DNA from: Acidobacterium sp.
Lineage (GTDB): Bacteria; Acidobacteriota; Vicinamibacteria; Vicinamibacterales; UBA2999
DNA: 36,345 bases
Direction: 5' to 3'
Assembly: GCA_002737365.1 (NCBI GenBank)
Contig: NSIL01000026.1
Coordinates: 1-36,345 of the forward strand
Each line of letters starts with the position of its first letter. Positions within the stretch are counted from its first letter, which is position 1. This document shows, piece by piece, positions 14,995 to 24,198 of the stretch. A program made the translations under genes and the position numbers. The notes below the pieces were generated by a model. The model was not told the DNA's origin, did not search any database, and was given only the letters and a program-made list of their open reading frames with translations.

Positions 14995-16374
14995 TTAAGT
15001 GGTCTCGGTGTTCTCTGTGGCTAACGTTCGTGATCGGAAGACACCGTATGCCAGCACACCGGCGGCCAGGAAGCTGAAGGAAAAAACAATGCCTTCAAGG
15101 GGCCCCGTGAAAAAAATGAACAACCACAGGGCGCCTGACAGGATGGCTGGCCACGGGTAGAGCCACATCGTGAACGGCTGCGGAATATCTTGCCGGTAGC
15201 GCCTAAGCAGGATCACCGCCGCGCATTGCCAGATGAAGCGCAGCAGCACCTGCACCTGAATCAGCCAGCTTACCAACTGCCCAAGCGAGAAGAAACAGAA
15301 CGGGATCGAGACGATCGCAATCGTAACCAGCGACACGTCTGGAAACCGCTTGGTCGGATGCACGTGCGCGAAGGCCTTGAAGAAGTCGCCGTCGCGGGCG
15401 GCGGCGTAAGGCACACGCGAGTAGCCGAGGATGGTGGCGTAGAGCGAGGCGGCCGCGACGAACAGGATCAGCCCGGTCATCACGATGCCGGCCGTGCGGC
15501 CCGTCTCCGGATTCGAGAAAGTGCGCTCAACGAACACCGACGCGACCGTGCGCGACTCCTTGACTTCCTGCCACGGGATCATGCCGAGGATCACGATGGT
15601 CATCAGCATGTAGAGCGCCGCGACCAGGAAGGTGCTGAGGAAAATCGAGCGCGGAATAGTGCGCGACGGATCCTTGATCTCGTCGCCGATGTTGCACACC
15701 TGGTTGTAGCCGCCGTAGCTGTACATCGCCAGCACCGAGGCGGCGCCCACGCTCATCAGCAGGTTACGATCGAAGGTAAACGCCTCCGGCGGGAACGCGA
15801 ACGCCTGCGTCGGCGAGAACGTGAACAGGCCGGCGACGATCACCCAGCCCACGGTCACCAGTACCACGATCAGCATCACCACGGCCAGGCGGCCGATGTC
15901 TTCGATCTTGCGCCACAGCAGGGCGGTGGAGACGATGCACACGGCGGCGGCGATCAGGTTGTGTTCGAGCGCCGACATGCCGACCCAGACAAACTGCAGG
16001 TAGTCGGCAAAGCCTACCGCTCCGCCGGCCACCGAGAGGGGAGCGATCAGAATGGTCTGGAAAATGAAGAGGAACGCCATCGGCTTGCCGAGGCCAAACG
16101 GCTGGAACGCCTCGCGCAGATAGAGATAGCCGCCGCCGCTGCCCGGCAGTGCGGCGCCCAGTTGCGCGTAGACCAGGCCGTCGGCCAGCGCCAGCACTAG
16201 CCCGGCGATCCACGCGTAGATGACGTGTGGCCCGTTCATGGCCGCCACCATGAACGGAATAGTCAGGAAGGGGCCGACCCCCACCATGGAGATGACGTTG
16301 GTGGCAGTGGCCTGAAGCAGGCCCATGGACCGGATGAGGGCCTGGGGCTTGGGACTTGGGGCTTGATTGCTCAT
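14995..16374 (-). CDS. APC-superfamily amino acid/amine permease
   Basis: A 459-residue inner-membrane permease with about 12 hydrophobic helices, from TNVISMVGVGPFLTIPFMVAA (TM1, unwound G-x-G region) to FSFLAAGVLAYGVFRS (TM12). The GSGGGYLYLREAF segment in the TM2-3 region and YSYGGYNQVCNIGDEIKDPS after TM6 are typical of the APC family. It would take up amino acids, amines or related compounds with a proton or by exchange. Its ATG (16374) shares one base with the glycosidase stop (TGATG), so it is the last gene of the DinB/PfkB/GH4 operon. An APC carrier beside a glycosidase and sugar kinase is unusual, since sugar carriers of other families would be expected; the substrate may be an amino-sugar or glycosylamine. 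Confidence 0.88.
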   Translation of the reverse strand: MSNQAPSPKPQALIRSMGLLQATATNVISMVGVGPFLTIPFMVAAMNGPHVIYAWIAGLVLALADGLVYAQLGAALPGSGGGYLYLREAFQPFGLGKPMAFLFIFQTILIAPLSVAGGAVGFADYLQFVWVGMSALEHNLIAAAVCIVSTALLWRKIEDIGRLAVVMLIVVLVTVGWVIVAGLFTFSPTQAFAFPPEAFTFDRNLLMSVGAASVLAMYSYGGYNQVCNIGDEIKDPSRTIPRSIFLSTFLVAALYMLMTIVILGMIPWQEVKESRTVASVFVERTFSNPETGRTAGIVMTGLILFVAAASLYATILGYSRVPYAAARDGDFFKAFAHVHPTKRFPDVSLVTIAIVSIPFCFFSLGQLVSWLIQVQVLLRFIWQCAAVILLRRYRQDIPQPFTMWLYPWPAILSGALWLFIFFTGPLEGIVFSFSFLAAGVLAYGVFRSRTLATENTETT

Positions 16375-17681
16375 CAGTGCAACAACGCCTCAACCAGTTG
16401 CGCAGACTGGTCACGAGCGGTCACCAGCGGGTTGAGAGCGAGAGCGTCGATCAATTCTTCGCGGTCGCCGGTCAGCGCCGCTTTCACCGTGGCGCGCTCG
16501 TAGACCTTCACGCGCTCGATCAGCTCGCGCGGGTGATCGGGAATGGGCGCCACCGCCTGCGGCGTGGGCCCTTCCTTATCCACACGACACGGCACCTCGA
16601 CGATGTCCTCATCGTCCAGGAAGGGCAGTGTGCCACGATTGGCGACGTCGAGCGGGATGATGGCGCCCTGGTTGTGGACGATGGCCCGCATGGTCATCAG
16701 CGCGATGCGATCGTAACCGGACAGTTCCGCCCAGTCGGGCTTGATGCGGAGCGTGGCGGTATTAGTTTCGATTTGCATGTAGCTGCCGTCGCGAGCGGCC
16801 AGGTAGTCGCGGTACGCAGTCACGGGGTCAGAACCATCGGAGCCATTACCACTCGGGGTCAGACCCCTGAAGAACTCCTCGGTCAGCTTTGCCACGGCGG
16901 CGCCGCGGCCCGAGCCAGCGCGCTTCATGTTCGCCAGCGCGACCTCGGGACGGTAGTAGTAGTAGAGATATTCGGTCGGCAGCAGCTTCAGCCGCTGCAG
17001 CCGCTCGGTCTCGAACAGCGGCGAGCGGTAAGCGGACTTGAGACGTGCTTCATCGTTCCAGATCCGGTGCAGCTCGCCCTTGCCTTCGAACAGCACATCG
17101 CGTAGCCAGCCGAGGTGATTGAGGCCGAAGTAGTCGTACGAGCACACCGAGGCGGGCAGGCCCAGTGCGTGCGCGGCGTCCTCGAACATCTCCATCGGCG
17201 TGTCGCAAATGCCGATTAGCCGCGCGTCGGTTTCCTGGTGCACGGCCTGCGTGATCAGGCTCACCGGGTTGGAGAAGTTGATCATCCACGCCCGCGGCGC
17301 GAGCCGGGCCACGAGGCGGCCGTACTCGACCATCGCCGGGATGGTGCGGACCGCCATGGCAAAGCCGGCCGGTCCAACGGTTTCCTGCCCGATGCTATCG
17401 AGCGCGATGCAGGCGGCTTCGTCCTTCGCGCGTTGGGCGGCGCCGCCGACGCGGATGCTGGTAATCACGAAATCCGCGCCCTCGATGGCCGCATCAGCCG
17501 TGGCCGCGCAGGTCACGCGCACGCCGCCGGCCATGCGCTGCGCCAGGTCGGCGATGATGACCAGGCGGGCCCGATCGAGATCGTACAGCGCGATCTCGGA
17601 GATTCGCAGGTCGGAGCGCGACAGCCCGCCGACCAGCAGGGGCACGCGGACGCCGGCGCCGCCGATGATGGCAATCTTCAT
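16374..17681 (-). CDS. GH4 family glycosidase (6-phospho-beta-glucosidase-like)
   Basis: A 435-residue member of glycoside hydrolase family 4, NAD- and metal-dependent enzymes that cleave alpha or beta glycosides, often 6-phosphorylated, by an oxidation-elimination mechanism. It shows the Rossmann start MKIAIIGGAG, the RVGGAAQRAKDE and GQETVGPAGF motifs near 80-110, NFSNPVSL, the metal-binding Cys in GICDTPMEM and the metal-binding His in FGLNHLGWL. The start is ATG 17681, with GGGAGG five bases upstream and an ATGA overlap with the kinase stop. A GLTPSGNGSDGSDP stretch is encoded by a REP-like insertion (see 16824-16867); it lies outside the catalytic motifs, so the enzyme may still work. 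Substrate specificity within GH4 cannot be fixed from motifs. Confidence 0.87.
   Translation of the reverse strand: MKIAIIGGAGVRVPLLVGGLSRSDLRISEIALYDLDRARLVIIADLAQRMAGGVRVTCAATADAAIEGADFVITSIRVGGAAQRAKDEAACIALDSIGQETVGPAGFAMAVRTIPAMVEYGRLVARLAPRAWMINFSNPVSLITQAVHQETDARLIGICDTPMEMFEDAAHALGLPASVCSYDYFGLNHLGWLRDVLFEGKGELHRIWNDEARLKSAYRSPLFETERLQRLKLLPTEYLYYYYRPEVALANMKRAGSGRGAAVAKLTEEFFRGLTPSGNGSDGSDPVTAYRDYLAARDGSYMQIETNTATLRIKPDWAELSGYDRIALMTMRAIVHNQGAIIPLDVANRGTLPFLDDEDIVEVPCRVDKEGPTPQAVAPIPDHPRELIERVKVYERATVKAALTGDREELIDALALNPLVTARDQSAQLVEALLH
16824..16867. repeat. REP-like palindromic element inside the GH4 gene
   Basis: GGGGTCAGACCCC at 16855-16867 is a perfect palindrome around a central A. 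An imperfect second copy (GGGGTCAGAACC, 16824-16835) lies 19 bases before it. Together they encode an in-frame low-complexity insert in the glycosidase. Palindromes of this form are known as scattered repeats in many bacterial genomes, some mobilised by REP-associated transposases. Confidence 0.6.
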
Positions 17682-18571
17682 ATGCCTCCCGCCGTCAAGG
17701 TTGACTGCGCGCCAATCTTGTTTCCCGCCGCCAGGCACCGCGCCGGGGGTTGCCCAGCGAGCCAGGCCACCAGGAAGCCGGCGTTGAACGCATCGCCGGC
17801 GCCGGTGGTGTCCACCACCTTCACCCGCGGTGCCGGGAAGTGAATCTCGCGGTCGGGCGCGATCCAGGTCGCCCCGTTGTCACCCTGTTTGACGATGGTG
17901 ATGGCGCGGCGCTGACGCCAATGCAAGATGGCGGCTTCGAGCGTGGGCTCGCCGGTATAAAGCCTGGCTTCCAGTTCGTTGACGAACACGAAGTCGAGCG
18001 CGTCGATCAGATCAGTGAGGCCGCGGTCACCGGTGAGCAGCTCGTTCCAGCCGAAGTCCCACGACGTGGTGACGCCGCGCTTGCGCAGGCGTGTAACGAT
18101 GCGGGTCCACTGGGCGCAATCGTGGGGATAAAGGCAAAGGTGAACGTGCTGCGGGGCTTGGCGCGCCGACTGGCCCGCCGAAGCCTTGCCGGAGGTGGGA
18201 GCCTTGGCGAAGGCGGCAAGCGCCGTGGCGAGTCGTGATTCGAGCTTGGCGTTGACGCCATTGAAGGTGACAAACGCGCGATCCTCGTCAGTCGAGAGCG
18301 CCGCCGTAATGGCGTGCGGCTCGTTCGGCTTGCGGAGGTTGGTGACGCTGACGCGCTCGCGCTTGAGGCGAGCCACCGCGGTGTCGCCAAGCGCACTGAC
18401 AATGCCGGTGCGTATGCCGAGCCGGGCGGCATGGACCGCGGTAATCACGGCGCCGCCGCCGACGGTGGCGAGGAAATGGTCGGTCTTGATCTCTTCACCG
18501 AGGTCGGGGAGGTGGTCGAGGGCGAAGAAGACGAGGTCTTCGAACGCCTCCCCGGCACATAGCAGCTTCAT
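17678..18571 (-). CDS. PfkB-family carbohydrate kinase
   Basis: A 297-residue ribokinase-like (PfkB) kinase that transfers the ATP gamma-phosphate to a sugar or nucleoside. The first signature is seen as VGGGAVITAVHAARLG (about 38-53) and the second as DTTGAGDAFNAGFL near residue 255, including the catalytic Asp and the anion hole GAGD. KQGDNGA is the usual ATP-site strand. The start is ATG 18571; a GTG at 18577, one base after the DinB stop, is the alternative. Its stop overlaps the GH4 start in an ATGA. In the operon it could phosphorylate the sugar released by, or destined for, the GH4 enzyme. The central part holds a stretch rich in A, K and Q (about 120-140) that is longer than usual. 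Confidence 0.87.
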   Translation of the reverse strand: MKLLCAGEAFEDLVFFALDHLPDLGEEIKTDHFLATVGGGAVITAVHAARLGIRTGIVSALGDTAVARLKRERVSVTNLRKPNEPHAITAALSTDEDRAFVTFNGVNAKLESRLATALAAFAKAPTSGKASAGQSARQAPQHVHLCLYPHDCAQWTRIVTRLRKRGVTTSWDFGWNELLTGDRGLTDLIDALDFVFVNELEARLYTGEPTLEAAILHWRQRRAITIVKQGDNGATWIAPDREIHFPAPRVKVVDTTGAGDAFNAGFLVAWLAGQPPARCLAAGNKIGAQSTLTAGGI

Positions 18572-18578
18572 GCGCACA

Positions 18579-19100
18579 CTAGCTGCGCGCGGCCTGCGCG
18601 GCCTCGCGGGCGCGCGTGAGGTGCGGCACGATGCCGACCATGCGCTCGATCAAAAACAGCTGCGCGCGGTGGTGCATCTCGTGTTCCTTGAGGCCGAGCA
18701 GCATTTCGAAACGGCTCTTGGCGCCCATCGGCAAGCTCACCTGTTCGCCCAGTTGCGGTTCGGTCATCGTCTCGAGGCCGGTGGCAACCGCTTCGCCGTT
18801 CGCCTTCAGCGCCTCGATGATCGCGGCCTTGGTGGTGAGCGTCTTCGAAGTCGCGCCGATTTCGCCCATCCACTTGCCGAAGTCTTCCATTGCCACCGAC
18901 GTCTTCTTCTCGACGAAGTGGCACTGGATCGCCCAGTGCGGCGTGGCGGCCAGGTGCGCGAGAATCTCGGCGACGCTCATGGTGTCGGGCGCCGCGCGGA
19001 ATGTGTATTTCTCTTCCGGTATGTCTTCAGCGACTTGAAGGGTGTTCTTGCGAACGGTGCGCCAGCTATCTGCCAAGTCTTGCGGGCCGTAATAAGTCAT
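18579..19100 (-). CDS. DinB-family putative metal-dependent protein
   Basis: A 173-residue four-helix DinB-like protein. Family members bind a divalent metal through three histidines and include thiol transferases and many uncharacterised enzymes. The three sites appear as LAHLAATPHW (about 48-57) and HEMHHRAQLFL (about 141-151). The start ATG 19100 has GGAGA eight bases upstream. It is the first gene of the operon with the sugar kinase, whose start lies next to its stop. A role in the sugar pathway is not obvious. A second DinB gene of a different subgroup is at 35075. Confidence 0.83.
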   Translation of the reverse strand: MTYYGPQDLADSWRTVRKNTLQVAEDIPEEKYTFRAAPDTMSVAEILAHLAATPHWAIQCHFVEKKTSVAMEDFGKWMGEIGATSKTLTTKAAIIEALKANGEAVATGLETMTEPQLGEQVSLPMGAKSRFEMLLGLKEHEMHHRAQLFLIERMVGIVPHLTRAREAAQAARS

Positions 19101-19133
19101 GTCTTCTCCAGGAATCGGGGGTTGAACTCTGAA

Positions 19134-19483
19134 TCATAGCGCCATTATCGGGCGGCCCAGCAGCGCGATCCCCGACAGGGCGCCCGTGACGATTAACCAT
19201 GCCATGCCGATCGCGATCACCACGTGGCGCGCCGTGGCAACGAGGGTGCTCGGCTGGTTGCCGCTGATGGCGCGGTCGAGCAGAAAGCCGAGCAGCGGCA
19301 GGGCCTGCACGGCGTGCATCCCGAAAAATGCGCCGCGCGCCGGTCGCCGAATTCGACCGACCAATTAACGAACGGCCGGCCGGCACCGCCGTCGGGTTCG
19401 GCAATCGAGTGCGCGTTGTTGGCCACCACCATCAAGCCGGGCAGCGCGCTGGCGACGGCCTGGCGCGGCCGAGCATCGACTTA
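19134..19483 (-). pseudogene. Frameshifted, truncated membrane protein
   Basis: Two minus-strand frames together give one membrane protein end. The first part (19483 to about 19330) reads ALPGLMMVVANNAHSIAE and FVNWSVEFGDRRAAHF; the second (19330 to 19134) reads FFGMHAVQALPLLGFLLDR, then two hydrophobic helices ending LLGRPIMAL. They join if one base is added to the A run at 19326-19330. The N-terminal part is missing: a TAA precedes the similarity near 19485. It resembles uncharacterised multi-pass bacterial membrane proteins with a conserved HFFGMHA histidine motif. It is broken by both a frameshift and truncation. Confidence 0.6.
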
Positions 19484-19486
19484 GCA

Positions 19487-19700
19487 GGACGTGCTGGCGG
19501 AGTTTGCACCGCCACCCTATCGCGCGTCGGTGCTGCGCGGCCGCGAAGGTGAGGCGGCCGTGCAGTTCCGCGCGGCCATGGCGTTCTACCAGCAGGGGCA
19601 CTTCGCTGACGCCGTGCCCGAGCTGATGCGCGCGTCTGCCGACCGTGAAGATGCCGCCTACTTCTGGGTGACGCGCCGGGCGCGGCCGAGATGGCGCGCC
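19487..19700 (+). pseudogene. TPR-protein fragment
   Basis: The plus strand encodes AEFAPPPYRASVLRG, then AAVQFRAAMAFYQQGHFADA and VPELMRASADREDAAYFW, which read like one tetratricopeptide-type helix pair preceded by a linker. The frame has no start codon at its left edge, which abuts the truncated membrane protein. Past about 19680 it turns into Arg-rich shadow sequence. I infer a fragment of a periplasmic or anti-sigma-like TPR protein. Confidence 0.5.
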
Positions 19701-19832
19701 AGCGAGCCGCCGCGAGTGATTCGAGCGCGGCGTGATCGGACGTCGAAGTGGGTGGTTTGAGCCCTGGATCGAAAGGCTGCGGCGCGGCACGATAGAACGC
19801 CGTACAAATCCAGCGCAACGCCGTTGTAACGG

Positions 19833-19841
19833 TGCTATAGT
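19833..19841 (+). promoter_or_regulatory. Extended -10 promoter element before the second TonB receptor
   Basis: TGCTATAGT has the TGn extension and a TATAGT box. No good -35 is seen at the right distance. It lies 55 bases before ATG 19896, whose ribosome site GGAGG is at 19886-19890. Confidence 0.4.
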
Positions 19842-19895
19842 CGCCGCAGTTCCGGCGGGCGTCTGCCGGATTCCTAACTTTTCCCGGAGGCTTTA

Positions 19896-22805
19896 ATGGT
19901 CAAGTATCTCCGCGCCCGAGGGCTCCTCGCGGCGCTGTTACTCGTCGTGCCACTGACGGCGATGGCGCAACAGAACGCCACCATCGCGGGCGTCGTGACC
20001 GACGAGTCGAAGGGCGTCCTCCCGGGCGTGACCGTGACGGCCACCGACCTTGGCACGGGCCGTGTCGCGTCTGCTGTCACCGGCGCGCAGGGCGAGTATC
20101 AGATTCGCAACGTGCCGCCGGGCCGCTATTCGGTGACCGCCGAGCTCTCGGGCTTCGGCACCGCCACCGTGCCCGTGCTGGAACTCCGCGTCGGCCAGAA
20201 CGCCACGGTGCCGCTCGCACTCAAGGTGGGTGCGCTGGCCGAGACCATTACGGTCACCGGTGAGTCACCGCTCGTCGACATCACGTCGTCGGAAGTGGCC
20301 GGTAACGTCGACCGTCGCCAGATGGAAGAGCTGCCGCTTGCTGGCCGCAACTGGATGGAGCTGTCGCTGCAGGTCAAGGGCATCACCGCCAACAACGTCG
20401 ACAACCGGCCCGGCGTCGGCGACGACAACGCGTTCCAGCTTAATCTCGACGGGCAGCAGATCACCAACAAGGTGGCCAGTTCTGGCTTCGGCCAGCCGAA
20501 GTTCAGCCGCGAGGCGATTGCCGAATTCCAGATCATCACCAACCTCTTCGACATCACGCAGGGCCGCTCGACGGGTGTGCAGGTGCAGGCGATCTCGAAG
20601 TCGGGCACCAACAACCTGCGCGGGTCGCTCTACGGGTACTTCCGTGACGACAAGTGGAACAGTGCTGACTTCGTAGCCAAGCGGGTGCTGCCGTATCAGA
20701 ACCAGCAGACCGGGGCGTCGCTTGGCGGGCCGCTGCGCAAAGACAAGCTGCACTACTTCCTGAGCTACGAATACGAGCGTGAACCGGGCACCGTGTTCTT
20801 CGCGCCGGTGAACCTGTCATCAGCGATTCGCTCGTCGGCCGCCGACAAGCAGGTCAACCACAGCGCGCTCGGCCGCATGGACCAAGACTGGACGGCCAAT
20901 TCGCACCTGTCGTACCGCTACTCGTTCTGGCGGTTCGACCGTCCCAACGATAAGCAGGCCGAACATCCCACGCAGTCGGCGGCGCGCACGCGCAAGGCCG
21001 ACAACTTCCTGGTCAGCTGGTCGCATGTGCGATCGTCGAGCGTGGTCGAAGAAGTGCGCGTCGGCTACAACACGTTTGGCTGGACCAACGGTCTGGCGCT
21101 GGCCGACCTGGCCACCAAGGCGCCTGCCGGCTGGCGCGGCACCGGGACGCCGTCGTACAACTTTATCAATGGCACGATCGGGCCGCCCCAGAACTTCCCG
21201 CAGGAGTTCAATCAGAATCAGATTACGGCGCGCTACGACCTGACCTGGAACAAGGGCACGCACGACATGAAGATCGGCGCCGAGTTCCTGGGATGGAAAG
21301 ACTCGGGCGAGTGGCACCTCGGCGAGCGCGGGGTGTTCAACTTCCGCGCCAACCCCACCGACATGGACCGCCGCTTCCCCGGCAATGACCCGACGCAGTG
21401 GGACATCACCGGGCTTGACAGCTTCGCCACCAACTTCCTGCAGAACACCGGCAACTGGGAAGTCGACATCCCGCGGCCGACCTATGCCCTCTGGTTCGGC
21501 GACAACTGGCGTGTGGCCGACCAGCTCACCCTCAACTACGGTCTGCGCTACGACCTCGACCAGGGCGCCACCGACCCGCCAGACACGAAGAACTCGACGG
21601 TGTTTGCGCCGTTTGGCGGGCCGCTCTTCAAGAGTGGGATCCGCGACAACAACAACATCTCGCCGCGCGCCGGTTTCGCCTGGAACGTCGGCGGCGGCAA
21701 CGACCTGGTCGTCCGCGGCGGCACCGGCCTCTACTACGGGTCGGTCGTGTCGAACGTCACCTTCAGCCAGCAGTCGTTCGGCAATCGCATCATCGTCAAC
21801 AGCTTTCCCAACGACAACCAGCCCGGCTGGTTCCTGAGTCCGACTCGCAACTTCACGGCGGCCCAGATCGCCAGCGGCGCCGTGCCGCAGGCGCCGCGCG
21901 TGATCGCCCACGACTTCGAGTTCCCGGTCACCTGGCAGAGCGCCATCGGCTTCCAGAAGCAGATCACGCCGGTGCTCGGCATCGAAACGGACCTGACCCA
22001 CTGGCGCGAGTACAACCGCACGCGCGGTGTCGACATCAACATGGTGGTGGATCCGGCCACGGCATACCCGGCGCAGGGACGCGTGGCCGACCCCAACTGG
22101 GGGCCGATCGTCTGGATCGAATCGGGCGGCAAGGCTGACTTCCTATCGCTGGCCAACGGCATCACGCGCCGCTATGCCAACAACTTCCAGGCGGGGCTGA
22201 CCTACACCTACACGTTCTTCGCGCGCGACAATCAGCCGGCCAACGGCTTTGGCCCGAACGCCGACAACCCGCTCAACATCGACAGCGACGACGAGTGGGC
22301 CACGTCGCAGGAGTTCCAACGCCACACACTACGTCTGAACGGCATCTGGGCGCCGGGCTGGGGGCTGACCTTCTCGGGTGCCTATCAGTTCGGGTCCGGG
22401 AACTACTTCAGCACTTCGGTAGGCGGGAATCCCTACGGCAAGAACCGCGCGGCGCTCTCGCACACCAACCGCCTGTATGTGGGCACCGCGCCACTCGTCG
22501 TCAACACGGCGCTCGCCGGCGACCGCTACGACGGTCCAACCACGCTCAACTCCGGCGATCGTGTGCCACGTAATGCCCTCCGGGGCGCCGCGATTCACAA
22601 GGTCGATGCGCGCGCGACCAAGGCGTTCAAGATCAACAATCTGAGCATGTCGGTCGTGGCCGAGGTGTTCAACCTGTTCAATTACGAGAACTTCGGCAGT
22701 TACAACGCCGTGGTCACGTCGCCGCTGTTCGGCCAGCCGCAGCAGAACATCGGCAATGCCTATCGCCCACGCACGGGGCAGCTGGCCGTCCGCGTACAGT
22801 TCTAG
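19896..22805 (+). CDS. Oar-type TonB-dependent receptor, second copy
   Basis: A 969-residue outer-membrane receptor of the same architecture as the gene at 8777, but clearly a different subgroup. The signal peptide is residues 1-24 (ending TAMA), the carboxypeptidase-regulatory-like domain about 27-110 (ATIAGVVTDESKGVLPGVTV, NVPPGRYSVTAELSGF), and the plug from about 115 (ETITVTGESPLVDI, RRQMEELPLAGRNWMELS). The barrel ends in GQLAVRVQF, a proper terminal aromatic. The start ATG 19896 has GGAGG five bases upstream. No partner gene follows on the same strand; a terminator separates it from the convergent DUF1624-type gene. The ligand is unknown. Confidence 0.92.
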   Translation: MVKYLRARGLLAALLLVVPLTAMAQQNATIAGVVTDESKGVLPGVTVTATDLGTGRVASAVTGAQGEYQIRNVPPGRYSVTAELSGFGTATVPVLELRVGQNATVPLALKVGALAETITVTGESPLVDITSSEVAGNVDRRQMEELPLAGRNWMELSLQVKGITANNVDNRPGVGDDNAFQLNLDGQQITNKVASSGFGQPKFSREAIAEFQIITNLFDITQGRSTGVQVQAISKSGTNNLRGSLYGYFRDDKWNSADFVAKRVLPYQNQQTGASLGGPLRKDKLHYFLSYEYEREPGTVFFAPVNLSSAIRSSAADKQVNHSALGRMDQDWTANSHLSYRYSFWRFDRPNDKQAEHPTQSAARTRKADNFLVSWSHVRSSSVVEEVRVGYNTFGWTNGLALADLATKAPAGWRGTGTPSYNFINGTIGPPQNFPQEFNQNQITARYDLTWNKGTHDMKIGAEFLGWKDSGEWHLGERGVFNFRANPTDMDRRFPGNDPTQWDITGLDSFATNFLQNTGNWEVDIPRPTYALWFGDNWRVADQLTLNYGLRYDLDQGATDPPDTKNSTVFAPFGGPLFKSGIRDNNNISPRAGFAWNVGGGNDLVVRGGTGLYYGSVVSNVTFSQQSFGNRIIVNSFPNDNQPGWFLSPTRNFTAAQIASGAVPQAPRVIAHDFEFPVTWQSAIGFQKQITPVLGIETDLTHWREYNRTRGVDINMVVDPATAYPAQGRVADPNWGPIVWIESGGKADFLSLANGITRRYANNFQAGLTYTYTFFARDNQPANGFGPNADNPLNIDSDDEWATSQEFQRHTLRLNGIWAPGWGLTFSGAYQFGSGNYFSTSVGGNPYGKNRAALSHTNRLYVGTAPLVVNTALAGDRYDGPTTLNSGDRVPRNALRGAAIHKVDARATKAFKINNLSMSVVAEVFNLFNYENFGSYNAVVTSPLFGQPQQNIGNAYRPRTGQLAVRVQF

Positions 22806-22835
22806 CGGCGCCGCTGGGCACGACATCTTTCACGG

Positions 22836-22859
22836 AGGGCCCGGCATCGCCGGGCTCTT
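22836..22859. terminator. Terminator between convergent genes
   Basis: GCCCGGC and GCCGGGC (22839-22845 and 22849-22855) pair around an ATC loop, with flanking GAG/CTC-like pairing and a short CTCTTC tail. It lies 30 bases after the receptor stop and before the end of the convergent membrane gene. Confidence 0.65.
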
Positions 22860-22890
22860 CGTGCCTACTGGCCGTGGATCAGGCGCGCGA

Positions 22891-24081
22891 TCACAGGTAG
22901 CTCAGCCACCAGTGGCCGCGGCGGGCCTTGACGCGCGAGAGCCAGAGGCAGAACGGGTAGAGCGCGGTCACCAGCGCGATCCACGCGACGTAGACCCAGC
23001 CGAGGGAATAGCCGAGGTCGGGCGGAAACATCTCGCGGGCGCCACCCATCGACGGCAGCGGGTGCCAGAAGAACGTCCACGCACCCGGTCCGTAGCGCAG
23101 GAAGGTCGCCACCGACGCAACGGCGTGTAGCAGCCAGAAGTGGACCACGTAGTAGGCAAATGGCTCGCGGCCGAAGACGACAAACGGATGGTGCTCGCCC
23201 GGCGACCGACGTTCGAGCCAGGCCAGCAGGAGCGCCGCCGGCCCGAGTGTCATCAAGAGGAAGACGAGCGACGGCGGGTATTTCGTCGTGTTCAGGAATG
23301 ACACGATCGACATGGCCGGTGAGCCCTGCTGGGACCACGGCGACGGATCGCCGTAGCCGTTGATGAACCGCAGCACCACGAAGCCGATGATGCCGGCGGT
23401 GCCCGCCAGGCGCAGCACGCGCAGCCGCCGCTCGGCCGTCCAGGTATAGATCTCGGCCGCGCTGAAGCCCGCTGCCATCACGCCCATCCACGGCAGCACC
23501 GGGTAGCCGGCCACCGCGGTGATGCCGCCAAACGACAGTAGCCCCGGCTGATGGACGATGGTCCATAGCCACGCCAGTGGGCCGAACTGCGCCGGCGTCA
23601 CCGCGTCGAGCGTGTTGTGCAGAACGATGACGGCAAGGCCCAGAGCGCCGACGGCGCGCGGTGGCAGGTGGACGAGCGCGGCCAGCGCGATCATCGACCA
23701 GCCGAGCGCCCAGAGAATGATGAGGAACACGGGATAGCGCAGATCGAAGGTGTAGTTCATCGCCAAGCGCATCACGGTCACTTCGATCAGGATGAGCCAC
23801 AGCGCGCGCGTCGCCAGGTACCACGACATCTGTCGGGGCGCGACGCCGCGCTCCATGCGCAGGCGCGCCGCCATGCCGGCAGTGAAGAGGAACACCGGCG
23901 CGCAGATGTGCGTGGCCCAGCGGGTGAAGAAGAGGGCGGGCGTCGTCCGCACCAGCGTTTCGGGCGAGAAGTTCATTGCCTCGTCGCTGAGGAAGTCGCG
24001 CGTGTGGTCGAGAGCCATGACGATCATCACCAGGCCTCGCAGGGCGTCGACGGCCGTGACGCGGAGCCGCGATTCGGTCAT
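22891..24081 (-). CDS. DUF1624/HGSNAT-like multi-pass membrane protein
   Basis: A 396-residue inner-membrane protein with about 10 hydrophobic helices. The N-terminal signature VDALRGLVMIVMALDHTRDF, with an Arg-Gly followed by a His in the first helix, is that of the DUF1624 group, related to heparan-alpha-glucosaminide N-acetyltransferase and acyltransferase-3 proteins, which move acyl groups across membranes. TRWATHICAPVFLFTAGMAA and AYYVVHFWLLHAVAS are further conserved helices. The start is ATG 24081 with GGAGG nine bases upstream; ATG 24108 lacks such a site. It is divergent from the CehA-like gene. The acyl acceptor is not known. Confidence 0.82.
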   Translation of the reverse strand: MTESRLRVTAVDALRGLVMIVMALDHTRDFLSDEAMNFSPETLVRTTPALFFTRWATHICAPVFLFTAGMAARLRMERGVAPRQMSWYLATRALWLILIEVTVMRLAMNYTFDLRYPVFLIILWALGWSMIALAALVHLPPRAVGALGLAVIVLHNTLDAVTPAQFGPLAWLWTIVHQPGLLSFGGITAVAGYPVLPWMGVMAAGFSAAEIYTWTAERRLRVLRLAGTAGIIGFVVLRFINGYGDPSPWSQQGSPAMSIVSFLNTTKYPPSLVFLLMTLGPAALLLAWLERRSPGEHHPFVVFGREPFAYYVVHFWLLHAVASVATFLRYGPGAWTFFWHPLPSMGGAREMFPPDLGYSLGWVYVAWIALVTALYPFCLWLSRVKARRGHWWLSYL

Positions 24082-24198
24082 GCGCGTAATCCTCCGTGAC
24101 GTCCCCATGGCGTTGGTGTCGTACTTCGGGTAGACTCACACCCGCCGCCGCAGCCTTCCCGCCGGTGGTGTAGTTGTGCCGTTCGCATGGAGGCTAGC

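Noticed and set aside
15190-16200. 336-codon plus-strand frame
   Set aside because: Antisense to the APC permease; His/Gln/Arg-rich without any domain.
24187-24198. Start of the CehA-like gene at ATG 24187
   Set aside because: It lies over the ribosome site that serves ATG 24199.
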